33,328 nt of DNA, from the NCBI GenBank assembly GCA_031539345.1, contig JAVKMO010000020.1, positions 1 to 33,328 of the forward strand. Reading direction: 5' to 3'. This document shows positions 1 through 6,460 of the stretch, piece by piece; positions within the stretch are counted from its first letter, which is position 1; the number at the start of each line of letters is the position of its first letter. Made by a program: the position numbers and the translations under genes. Under the pieces are notes generated by a model. That model was not told the DNA's origin, made no database searches, and was given only the letters and a program-made list of their open reading frames with translations. Source of the stretch: JAVKMO01 sp031539345. GTDB taxonomy: Bacteria > Bacteroidota > Bacteroidia > Chitinophagales > Chitinophagaceae.

Positions 1-239
1 AAAACAAGCAAACCCATTCAAACAACAAAAAATAAACAGTAATTCATGCTTATGATCATGCTTTTTAAAACGAAAATCCTCAAAACAACCTAATTTAAAA
101 AGCACCTAACCAAGAAATGGCTTTTGCAAAGGGTTCTATAAAGTAGAACCTATTCAAAAAGATTTTATTTTGTCTGTTATCATTCACACGAATATTTTGC
201 GAATGACTTTAATGTTCACAATAAATAAACTGTTTTTAT
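1..239. other. Gene-free left edge
   Basis: No open reading frame of convincing length lies here on either strand. The stretch is AT-rich. It holds a hairpin at 131-151 (arms GGTTCTA and TAGAACC, 5-nt loop, no T-run after it) and the left copy of a 22-bp direct repeat at 208-229. It may carry the promoter of the lipoprotein gene that starts at 240, but no clear TAnnTTTG element is present; the nearest are TTATTTTG and ATATTTTG around 165-200, each one base short in spacing. Confidence 0.5.
208..229 (+). repeat. 22-bp direct repeat, left copy
   Basis: An exact 22-base sequence (core AATGTTCACAATAAATAAA) that recurs at 739-760 in the same orientation, 531 bp away. The copies end where the next base is C here and A in the other copy. 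Both contain an ATG followed by codons for FTINK. The pair brackets the lipoprotein gene exactly: this copy ends 10 bp before its start codon. Confidence 0.85.
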
Positions 240-743
240 ATGAATAAATTTATTTTGATGTGTGCCTTATTGACTACATTTTTAGGGTGCAAAAAAAATG
301 ATTTTCTAATTGCAAATTGGAACTATCCTTCTAATCTGCCTCGTGATAAAGACTTAATGGGAGTATGGTATGACGTAAGAGTTTTTTATATACAAGATGC
401 GTTATTTTATAATACCCCTCAAGCCTGTACAAAAGATATATTTTATGAAGATGGGCGGTGTGACGCGATAAGCTACGATACACTTAAAAAAGATTTTGTA
501 GGTTTTAATGCAGGAAAGCCTGGCAATGTGCAGTTATTATATTGGAGTGCTGAAAACAATCAATATACAATTTATGATGTAGAAATTTCATCAGGTGATA
601 ATCCGAATGAACCCCACAAAAACGTCAATACGTATTATTTTTCTCCCACAAAAGACAGTTTGTATATTACTGATTATCACCCCAATAGCTATGTGGGTGA
701 TTATAGCCGACCGCCTGATAAAGTACGGAAGAGACCGTTTTAA
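240..743 (+). CDS. Small exported lipoprotein, unknown function
   Basis: A 167-residue protein with a short lipoprotein signal: MNK, a hydrophobic run at residues 4-16, then a lipobox-like FLGC with the acylated cysteine at position 17. Two lysines follow the cysteine, so there is no Asp+2 retention signal, and the protein may reach the outer membrane (inference). The mature part is beta-rich and aromatic. It begins with a DLMGVWYDV segment resembling the L-x-G-x-W opening of lipocalin-like domains of Bacteroidota lipoproteins; this is a weak resemblance only. It stands alone on the plus strand, convergent with hemW. Its stop codon lies inside the right copy of a 22-bp direct repeat whose left copy sits just before the start, so the gene looks like a bracketed unit. 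Confidence 0.75.
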   Translation: MNKFILMCALLTTFLGCKKNDFLIANWNYPSNLPRDKDLMGVWYDVRVFYIQDALFYNTPQACTKDIFYEDGRCDAISYDTLKKDFVGFNAGKPGNVQLLYWSAENNQYTIYDVEISSGDNPNEPHKNVNTYYFSPTKDSLYITDYHPNSYVGDYSRPPDKVRKRPF

Positions 744-760
744 TGTTCACAATAAATAAA
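739..760 (+). repeat. 22-bp direct repeat, right copy
   Basis: Identical over 22 bases to 208-229. It overlaps the TAA stop (741-743) of the lipoprotein gene. An ATG at 743 inside it opens a 62-codon frame that runs antisense into hemW; the frame is probably not a gene, but it may be a relic of the same 5' end seen at 212. Confidence 0.85.
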
Positions 761-817
761 ACAGAATATTTGTTTTGTTTGCACATTGATGAGTTGAATC
801 CTGCTAATCATTTTTCA

Positions 818-1948
818 TCAATGAACACAAAACAGTGTGCTGACAATACCATCGCAATGCAATTTTCCTGCATTAGTGAGTTGAATTTTTTCCTCATTAA
901 AACTGTAATATGTTTTATTGATTGTTGCTAATTGCTGGAAAAAATAATCGCTATATTGTTTGCCCAATTGTTGTTCTAAAACAAGCAAAGAAAGCCCTTG
1001 AGACTGCCTCAAATTGAGCATCACAAATTCATTATAGAGTGCATTGGTAGTCAAAATTTCTTGTTCAAACGGCACAAGCCCCTTTTCTATAGAAGACATA
1101 TAAAGCATATTGTTTTTGGTGTTCCATTGCCTTATTGGCCCGTTTAAAGAATGTGCAGAAGGTCCAATGCCAAGATAAGATTGACCGCTCCAATAATGTG
1201 AATTATGCAGGCTATGATGACGAGGCAACGCGTAATTTGAAATTTCATACTGCTCATAATTGTGTTGCGTTAAAAACTGATTGATGTATAAAAATTCTTC
1301 AGCTTGTTGCTCATTGTCAACTTGTTGAATGAGTTTCTTTTTTGTCAATTTTGATAACAGGGTATGCGGTTCTACAGTTAAACTATAACAAGAAATATGA
1401 GGAACTTGATGGGCAATTAAAATGTCTAAATTTTGTTGTATGGTTTGTATTGTGCCGGTGGGGATACCAAAAATAAGGTCAGCCGAAAAATTCGTTACGC
1501 CATTTTTTTTTAATAAAGTTAGGCTATGCAAAGCTTGTTCGACATTATGCGAGCGTTGCAAATAAACCAAATCAGGTTCAAAGAATGACTGTATGCCAAC
1601 GCTATAACGGTTGATGCCAGCACTTTTCCATGCGTCTATTTTTTCTTGGCTTACGTCGTTGGGGTTAATTTCAATCGTAATCTCTACTTGTGGCGATACA
1701 ATAAAATGTTGCTTGATGGCTTTAAGTAAAGCATCAATATCTGTAGCGTCTAAAATACTCGGCGTTCCTCCACCAAAATAAATACTACGAATGTGTGTAT
1801 GTGGTTGAAAAAAATGTTGTTGTAAAACAATTTCTTGTGCCAATGCGTTGACCATTTTGTGTTTGTAATGCAACGAAGTCGTAAAATGAAAATTACAATA
1901 GTTGCAAGCCGTTTTACAAAAAGGAATATGAATATAAATGGACGACAT
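818..1948 (-). CDS. hemW: HemW-like radical SAM protein
   Basis: A 376-residue member of the HemN/HemW family. The radical-SAM cluster motif is C11-x3-C15-x2-C18 in CKTACNYCNF. The residue two after the third cysteine is Phe, as in HemW rather than HemN, which has Cys there. A GGGTPS glycine-rich SAM-binding motif follows. Near the C-terminal third comes YWSGQSYLGIGPSAHS, a family hallmark. HemW proteins bind heme and act as heme chaperones; older annotations call them coproporphyrinogen III oxidase, which lacks support for this subgroup. I chose the ATG at 1948 because MSSIYIHIPFC matches the usual family start; an upstream in-frame ATG at 2005 would add 19 hydrophobic residues. It lies 66 bp after the HU-like gene on the same strand, so the two may be cotranscribed. 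Confidence 0.85.
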   Translation of the reverse strand: MSSIYIHIPFCKTACNYCNFHFTTSLHYKHKMVNALAQEIVLQQHFFQPHTHIRSIYFGGGTPSILDATDIDALLKAIKQHFIVSPQVEITIEINPNDVSQEKIDAWKSAGINRYSVGIQSFFEPDLVYLQRSHNVEQALHSLTLLKKNGVTNFSADLIFGIPTGTIQTIQQNLDILIAHQVPHISCYSLTVEPHTLLSKLTKKKLIQQVDNEQQAEEFLYINQFLTQHNYEQYEISNYALPRHHSLHNSHYWSGQSYLGIGPSAHSLNGPIRQWNTKNNMLYMSSIEKGLVPFEQEILTTNALYNEFVMLNLRQSQGLSLLVLEQQLGKQYSDYFFQQLATINKTYYSFNEEKIQLTNAGKLHCDGIVSTLFCVH

Positions 1949-2014
1949 GAGCCAAAATAGGTACAAAAAAATGAATATGCTTGTGCGTTGACGAACGATA
2001 AGCAAACGCTTTTC

Positions 2015-2305
2015 TTATTGTTTTTGCGTGTCTTTTAAAAGCAGACTTTTAAATTCTTTAGAGGCTTTAAAAAAAGGGATTTTTTTCTCGGGCAATTCAA
2101 TTTCGATATTTTTTTTGACAATACGGGCTTTTTTAGCGGCACGTGTTTTGGTCATAAAAGTGCCAAACCCACGAATGGAAACAAGTTGGTCTTGGCTCAC
2201 TGTTTTTTTTATTTCTCTAAACGCATTTTCTAATATAATCAATACGTCTATTTTTTTCATGCCTGTATTTGTTGATATGATATTGACTAAATCAATCTTT
2301 CTCAT
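2015..2305 (-). CDS. HU/IHF-family DNA-binding protein
   Basis: A 96-residue histone-like protein of usual family length. It has the N-terminal helical dimerisation part (residues 1-40), the GFGTF turn at 46-50, a basic beta-arm (52-72) and the closing PFFKASKEFK. Aligned without gaps to E. coli HU from GFGTF onward, the arm-tip RNP of HU reads RIV here: the position of the DNA-intercalating proline (P63) is Val63. The arm stays strongly basic (KKARIVKKN). The protein may therefore bind DNA without the sharp kinks of HU/IHF, or may be a specialised paralogue (inference). The start is only 20 nt downstream of the terminator that follows rplY, leaving almost no room for a promoter of its own. 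Confidence 0.85.
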   Translation of the reverse strand: MRKIDLVNIISTNTGMKKIDVLIILENAFREIKKTVSQDQLVSIRGFGTFMTKTRAAKKARIVKKNIEIELPEKKIPFFKASKEFKSLLLKDTQKQ

Positions 2306-2319
2306 AGTATATTAAAATT

Positions 2320-2351
2320 AAAAAAGCCCAAAACTAAGAATAGATTTGGGC
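2320..2351 (-). terminator. Rho-independent terminator after rplY
   Basis: Read on the minus strand: GCCCAAA, a 12-nt loop, TTTGGGC, then six Ts and an AT-rich run. The stem is seven perfect pairs including four G-C. It lies 21 nt downstream of the rplY stop codon and ends the prs-rplY unit. The HU-like gene begins 15 nt beyond the T-run, so readthrough or attenuation is possible. Confidence 0.75.
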
Positions 2352-2372
2352 AAAGAATAAAGATAAAAGTGA

Positions 2373-3011
2373 TTATTTTTTGGCTTCAGCTTTTTTTGCT
2401 TCGGCAGCTGGTGCGGCTTTTGCGGCGGCTGGAGCAGCTTTAGCAGCAGCTTTTTCTTCTTGTTTCAATTGACGTGTTAAGACAACAGAAGCTAAAGGAA
2501 TTCTTTTTGCATTTAAGATTTCTAAATTTTCAATATTAATATCTTCTACGCGAATATTTTTATTGAGTTCTAAACTTTGAATATTGATTTCAATGTTTTC
2601 TCTTAAATGTTGAGGCAAGGTTTTTACTTTTAAAGACTTCATTTTAATCAATAATTTTCCGCCTGCTTTTACCCCTGCTGGTGTGCCTACATATTTTATA
2701 GGAATGTTAACAGATACTTTTTTATCTGCAACAAGTTCTAAAAAATCAACGTGAATCAATTCGTCTGTAATTCTGTCGAATTGCAAATCTTTTAATACGC
2801 AAGAATAGTTTTTACCATTGATGCTAATTTTTGCTTGCTGAAATTCTGGCGTATAAACTAAAGATTTAAACGCTGCACGGCCTGCAACAAAGTTTATGGT
2901 TGTTTCGCCACCATAAATAACGCAAGGCACTTTTTCCTCAGAGCGTAATTGACGAGCTACTTGTTTGCCAAATTCGGTCCTGATTTGTCCTTCAATTGAA
3001 ATTGATTTCAT
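2373..3011 (-). CDS. rplY: 50S ribosomal protein L25/CTC family
   Basis: A 212-residue bL25 of the long TL5/CTC type, which binds 5S rRNA in the central protuberance. The N-terminal L25 domain (about 1-95) opens with GQIRTEFGKQVARQLR and VPCVIYGG. A CTC beta-domain follows (about 96-185; IPIKYVGTPAGVKAGG). The protein ends in a low-complexity tail of Ala, Lys, Pro and Glu (about 185-212) typical of Bacteroidota versions. It is 48 bp downstream of prs on the same strand, the usual prs-rplY pairing. The peptidyl-tRNA hydrolase gene that often comes next in other genomes is absent; a terminator follows instead. Confidence 0.93.
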   Translation of the reverse strand: MKSISIEGQIRTEFGKQVARQLRSEEKVPCVIYGGETTINFVAGRAAFKSLVYTPEFQQAKISINGKNYSCVLKDLQFDRITDELIHVDFLELVADKKVSVNIPIKYVGTPAGVKAGGKLLIKMKSLKVKTLPQHLRENIEINIQSLELNKNIRVEDINIENLEILNAKRIPLASVVLTRQLKQEEKAAAKAAPAAAKAAPAAEAKKAEAKK

Positions 3012-3059
3012 TTGTTGTGTATTTGTTTTATATGAATAAAGATGTTGATGGGTAAGAAA

Positions 3060-4013
3060 TTATTGTTTAGCAAATTTTCGTGGCACGAATTTAAATAAAT
3101 TGGTGATACTCTTGTTTTGATTTGCATTTTTCATGGCTTGAGAAAAAACATCGGCAACAGACAGCACTTTTATTTTATCACATTTCTGTTCCACGGGTAT
3201 CGTGTCACAAACAATCAATTCTTTCAATACACTATTTTGAATGTTGTCATATGCAGGACCGCTTAATACAGGGTGAGTACACATCGCACGAACAGATAAG
3301 GCTCCTTTTTCCATAATTTTCGCAGAACTTTTTACCAAAGAGCCTCCAGTATCACAAATGTCATCAATTAAAATGACATGCTTGTCTTTGACTTCTCCAA
3401 TCACGGTCATGCTTGCAATTTCGTTTGCTTTTTTTCTTTGCTTATCGCAAATAACCATATCAACACCGAAATAAGCCGATATTTCTCGCACACGATTCGC
3501 ACTACCAATGTCTGGAGAAGCAAAGATAAAGTTCTCTAATTTTAAGCCTTCAATAAAAGGAATAAATACGGCAGAACTGTCTAAATGGTCAACAGGAATA
3601 TCAAAAAAACCTTGAATTTGTGGGGCATGCAAGTCCATTGTAATCACTCTATTTGCACCAGCAATGGTCAATAAATTTGCAATCAATTTAGACCCAATGG
3701 CAACGCGCGGTCGGTCTTTTCTGTCTTGCCTCGCAAAACCAAAATAAGGAATGACAGCGGTGATATAACCTGCAGACGCACGTTTTGCGGCATCTATCAT
3801 CAATAATAATTCTAATAAATTGTCAGCAGGTGCAAATGTACTTTGCACTAAAAAAACATAGTCTCCTCGAATACTTTCATTAAAAACGGGTTGAAATTCC
3901 CCATCGCTAAATTTTTGGGTATTAAACTCACCTAATTTTTGTCCATAAGCATGGGCGATTTTTTCGGCTAAATACGTGGAAGAAGTTGCGGAGAAAATTT
4001 TGACTTGGGACAT
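3060..4013 (-). CDS. prs: Ribose-phosphate pyrophosphokinase
   Basis: A 317-residue PRPP synthetase that makes 5-phosphoribosyl 1-diphosphate from ribose 5-phosphate and ATP for nucleotide, NAD, His and Trp synthesis in the cytosol. Family hallmarks are the FGFARQDRK flexible-loop region at 91-99, the cation-binding DLHAPQIQGFFD at 127-138, and the PRPP-binding loop DDICDTGGS at 217-225. The length matches class I enzymes. It leads the prs-rplY unit. A perfect TAACTTTG -7 element lies about 75 bp upstream on the same strand. The NadV encoded at 29565-31028 uses its product. Confidence 0.96.
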   Translation of the reverse strand: MSQVKIFSATSSTYLAEKIAHAYGQKLGEFNTQKFSDGEFQPVFNESIRGDYVFLVQSTFAPADNLLELLLMIDAAKRASAGYITAVIPYFGFARQDRKDRPRVAIGSKLIANLLTIAGANRVITMDLHAPQIQGFFDIPVDHLDSSAVFIPFIEGLKLENFIFASPDIGSANRVREISAYFGVDMVICDKQRKKANEIASMTVIGEVKDKHVILIDDICDTGGSLVKSSAKIMEKGALSVRAMCTHPVLSGPAYDNIQNSVLKELIVCDTIPVEQKCDKIKVLSVADVFSQAMKNANQNKSITNLFKFVPRKFAKQ

Positions 4014-4086
4014 AAGAATATTTTTCGGCGAATTAAAAAAAAATACACCGAATACACTTAGTAGAATATCCCCATTTTTGATGTTA

Positions 4087-4094
4087 CAAAGTTA
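4087..4094 (-). promoter_or_regulatory. Candidate -7 element for prs
   Basis: On the minus strand this reads TAACTTTG, an exact match to the Bacteroidota TAnnTTTG element, 73 bp before the prs start codon. No TTTG or TTG is found 19-21 nt further upstream, so only half the promoter is supported. Confidence 0.35.
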
Positions 4095-4178
4095 GAGAAT
4101 GAAATAACTGGTTTTTTGTATGATGAACAGTAAATGACTATCATCGCCATTGAATAAAAATAACACAAATCAAAACCC

Positions 4179-4823
4179 ATGAACTTAAAACAAAAAGAAA
4201 AATATCAAGTGTTAATTGATTATTTTTCTGCTGAAATGCCTAACCCCGAAACGGAATTAATTTATGACAATGATTATCAATTATTAGTTGCCGTCATTCT
4301 TTCTGCCCAATGCACAGACAAAAGAATTAACCTTGTAACGCCAAGGTTATTTGACAATTTTCCCAATACAAAAACATTGTCTCAAGCAAGCCAAGAAGAA
4401 GTATTTGAACTCATCAGAAGCGTTTCTTATCCAAACAATAAAGCAAAGCATTTAATTCAAATGGCACAACGTGTTGAAAGTGTTTTTGAGGGACAAATTC
4501 CAAGCACGGTCGAAGACTTGGTAACACTGTCAGGCGTAGGTAGAAAAACGGCCAACGTCATTACATCTGTATTATACGAACAACCGAATATGGCGGTTGA
4601 TACACATGTTTATCGTTTGTCTCATCGTTTGGGCTTAGTCAAAAAAACGGCACGCACTCCCCTCTTAGTCGAAAAAGAATTGATACGACATTTTCCACAA
4701 GAGTTGATACACAAAGCCCACCATTGGCTTATCTTACACGGGCGTTATGTTTGCAAAGCAAAAAAACCGAATTGTAATGCGTGTGGATTAAAGACAAATT
4801 GCCAATATTTCAAAACCATTTAA
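4179..4823 (+). CDS. nth: Endonuclease III (DNA glycosylase/AP lyase)
   Basis: A 214-residue bifunctional base-excision repair enzyme that removes oxidised pyrimidines and cleaves the abasic site. The helix-hairpin-helix LSGVGRKTANVI carries catalytic Lys123, and AVDTHVYRL carries catalytic Asp141. The C-terminal iron-sulfur motif is intact: C192-x6-C199-x2-C202-x5-C208. Length is normal. It is the first of four plus-strand genes with short gaps (87, 31 and 31 bp), possibly one transcription unit. The start lacks a Shine-Dalgarno sequence, like its neighbours. Confidence 0.96.
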   Translation: MNLKQKEKYQVLIDYFSAEMPNPETELIYDNDYQLLVAVILSAQCTDKRINLVTPRLFDNFPNTKTLSQASQEEVFELIRSVSYPNNKAKHLIQMAQRVESVFEGQIPSTVEDLVTLSGVGRKTANVITSVLYEQPNMAVDTHVYRLSHRLGLVKKTARTPLLVEKELIRHFPQELIHKAHHWLILHGRYVCKAKKPNCNACGLKTNCQYFKTI

Positions 4824-4910
4824 CGCACTTTTACACAGCCTACTTAAAAAGAAGAAATAAGGCTTTAAAACTTTTATATTCGACACATTCTCAGTTAAAA
4901 AAAATACTTT

Positions 4911-5483
4911 ATGCAACACAACAATCATTTAAAAAGAAGCATCGTTTTTCTTATTATTTCTATTTTAATTTTATCTCTTTACCGGGTTATTCCTTTTCGT
5001 TCTCCAGGTTTTGCTCCACAACTTGCACTGTCTCTATTTGCGGGTTTTCTTTTTTCTACAAACAGAAAAATAATGTTTGTAATTCCTTTAGTGTCTTTAT
5101 TTTTATCTGATTGTATTTATCAAGGATTATACGCTTTAGGCACAACGAGTATCGTTGGTTTTTATGGATACGAACAATTCATCAATTATATATTAATTGC
5201 GTCAGTCGCTTTATTTGGGCGAGTAAATAAAATGCCATCACAATTGAATTGGTTATCAAAAGGCGTATTGGGAGCAACATTTTATTACGTTCTATCAAAC
5301 ACAATTGTATGGATAAGTTTTGGTGGTTATAGCAGACCTCATACATTCAGTGGATATGTACAATGTATGACTGATGCGGTTCCTTTTTATATCAATAGTT
5401 TATTTGCAACCGCCGTGTTTAGTTTGATTTTATTATGGAGTTACAACAAAATAAATTCTTTCTCAAAACCACAAACTGTATAA
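4911..5483 (+). CDS. DUF6580-like integral membrane protein
   Basis: A 190-residue protein with about five to six hydrophobic segments and a short basic N-terminus. Recognisable features are RSPGFAPQLALSLFAGFLF near residues 30-48, a conserved-looking SDCIYQG after the second segment, and a late SNTIVWISFGGYSR plus CMTDAVPFYINSLF. This pattern matches the family I know as DUF6580, whose size and topology resemble ECF-transporter S components (substrate-binding membrane subunits). That link is inference, and the substrate is unknown. It follows nth by 87 bp and precedes the gldA-like ATPase by 31 bp. The ATPase could in principle energise it, but it looks like an exporter-type ATPase rather than an EcfA. 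No riboswitch-like structure is evident upstream. Confidence 0.7.
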   Translation: MQHNNHLKRSIVFLIISILILSLYRVIPFRSPGFAPQLALSLFAGFLFSTNRKIMFVIPLVSLFLSDCIYQGLYALGTTSIVGFYGYEQFINYILIASVALFGRVNKMPSQLNWLSKGVLGATFYYVLSNTIVWISFGGYSRPHTFSGYVQCMTDAVPFYINSLFATAVFSLILLWSYNKINSFSKPQTV

Positions 5484-5514
5484 CATTTTTTTATTTTCAT
5501 CAATTGATTTTTGA

Positions 5515-6429
5515 ATGTCGATTCTTGTCCAAAACATCGTAAAAAAATATGGCGAACAGATAGCTGTTGATGACATTAGCTTTTCATTGCCAGAAAAAAA
5601 AATCATTGGTTTTTTAGGACCTAATGGTGCAGGAAAATCAACAACGATGAAGATGCTCAATGGGTTTTTAACTCCTGATGAAGGCACAATTTTTGTTGCC
5701 GGAATTAGTGTCAACACCTACCCTCTACAAGCACAAAAAAAGATTGGTTATTTGCCTGAACACAATCCTTTATATGTTGATTTTTATATCAGCGAATATT
5801 TAGAAATTATCGCCAACATACATGGCGTTCGACAAGCGAAAAAGAAGATTGAAGAAGTGATGCATCAAGTAGGATTAACCCCAGAACGGAATAAAAAAAT
5901 CAATCAATTGTCAAAAGGATATCGCCAACGTGTTGGCATTGCATCAGTATTATTACACGACCCAGAAGTGTTAATTTTAGATGAACCAACATCAGGATTA
6001 GACCCGAACCAAGTTGCAGAAATCAGAGGCTTATTGAAACAATTAAGTAGCACAAAAACAATTTTGTTTTCTACACATATTTTACAAGAAGCAGAATCAC
6101 TTTGTCAAGAATTAATCATCATCAATAAAGGGAAAATTCTTGCCCACAATAGCCTTCAAGCGATACAAAGAGAATACTCATCTGCTGTTATTATTGCTCA
6201 GTTTCAAAAAGAAGTACAAAGAGAAGACTTTCAACTTATAGAAAAAAAATGTTCAAAAATTACAAAAAAAAATAGTGCGTGGCATATTGAAACACAACAC
6301 AAAGACGATATCAAAAAAGCAATCATTCAACTTGCACATCAGAATCAATGGGGCTTAGAAAGTATTTTTGATGAACAAAATTCTTTAGAACATATTTTTT
6401 CAAATCTTACAACAAGCGCATCAGCCTAA
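5515..6429 (+). CDS. gldA: GldA-like ABC transporter ATP-binding protein
   Basis: A 304-residue ABC ATPase. It has Walker A GPNGAGKST (35-43), a Q-loop position occupied by Glu in LPEHNPLY (80-87), the signature LSKGY (132-136), Walker B LILDE (153-157), the D-loop SGLD and the switch His188. An extension after about residue 215 gives the length typical of GldA, the gliding-motility ATPase that works with membrane proteins GldF and GldG. The LPEHNPLY stretch is what I recall of GldA proteins. No gldF or gldG lies in the window, and the following gene is unrelated, so partner and function stay uncertain; a general NatA-type exporter ATPase is the alternative. A 10-bp palindrome ATCAATTGAT (5499-5508) sits just before the start. 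Confidence 0.72.
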   Translation: MSILVQNIVKKYGEQIAVDDISFSLPEKKIIGFLGPNGAGKSTTMKMLNGFLTPDEGTIFVAGISVNTYPLQAQKKIGYLPEHNPLYVDFYISEYLEIIANIHGVRQAKKKIEEVMHQVGLTPERNKKINQLSKGYRQRVGIASVLLHDPEVLILDEPTSGLDPNQVAEIRGLLKQLSSTKTILFSTHILQEAESLCQELIIINKGKILAHNSLQAIQREYSSAVIIAQFQKEVQREDFQLIEKKCSKITKKNSAWHIETQHKDDIKKAIIQLAHQNQWGLESIFDEQNSLEHIFSNLTTSASA

Positions 6430-6460
6430 TGATTGTGTTTTAATTTTCTCTTTTTTTTAT

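Noticed and set aside
131..151. Perfect 7-bp hairpin GGTTCTA/TAGAACC
   Set aside because: No T-run on either side and no gene end in view upstream; I could not tell a terminator from chance.
743..931. 62-codon plus-strand ORF starting in the right repeat copy
   Set aside because: It runs antisense into the 3' end of hemW and has no recognisable domain; it is most likely fortuitous, at best a relic of the repeated 5' end.
4835..4905. Possible riboswitch before the DUF6580-like gene
   Set aside because: The 87-bp gap is too short and lacks any conserved box; only a 5-bp AGCCT/AGGCT stem with an 18-nt loop is present.
4781..5110. 109-codon plus-strand ORF bridging nth and the membrane protein gene
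   Set aside because: It overlaps two better-supported genes in another frame and is of low complexity (Phe/Lys-rich).
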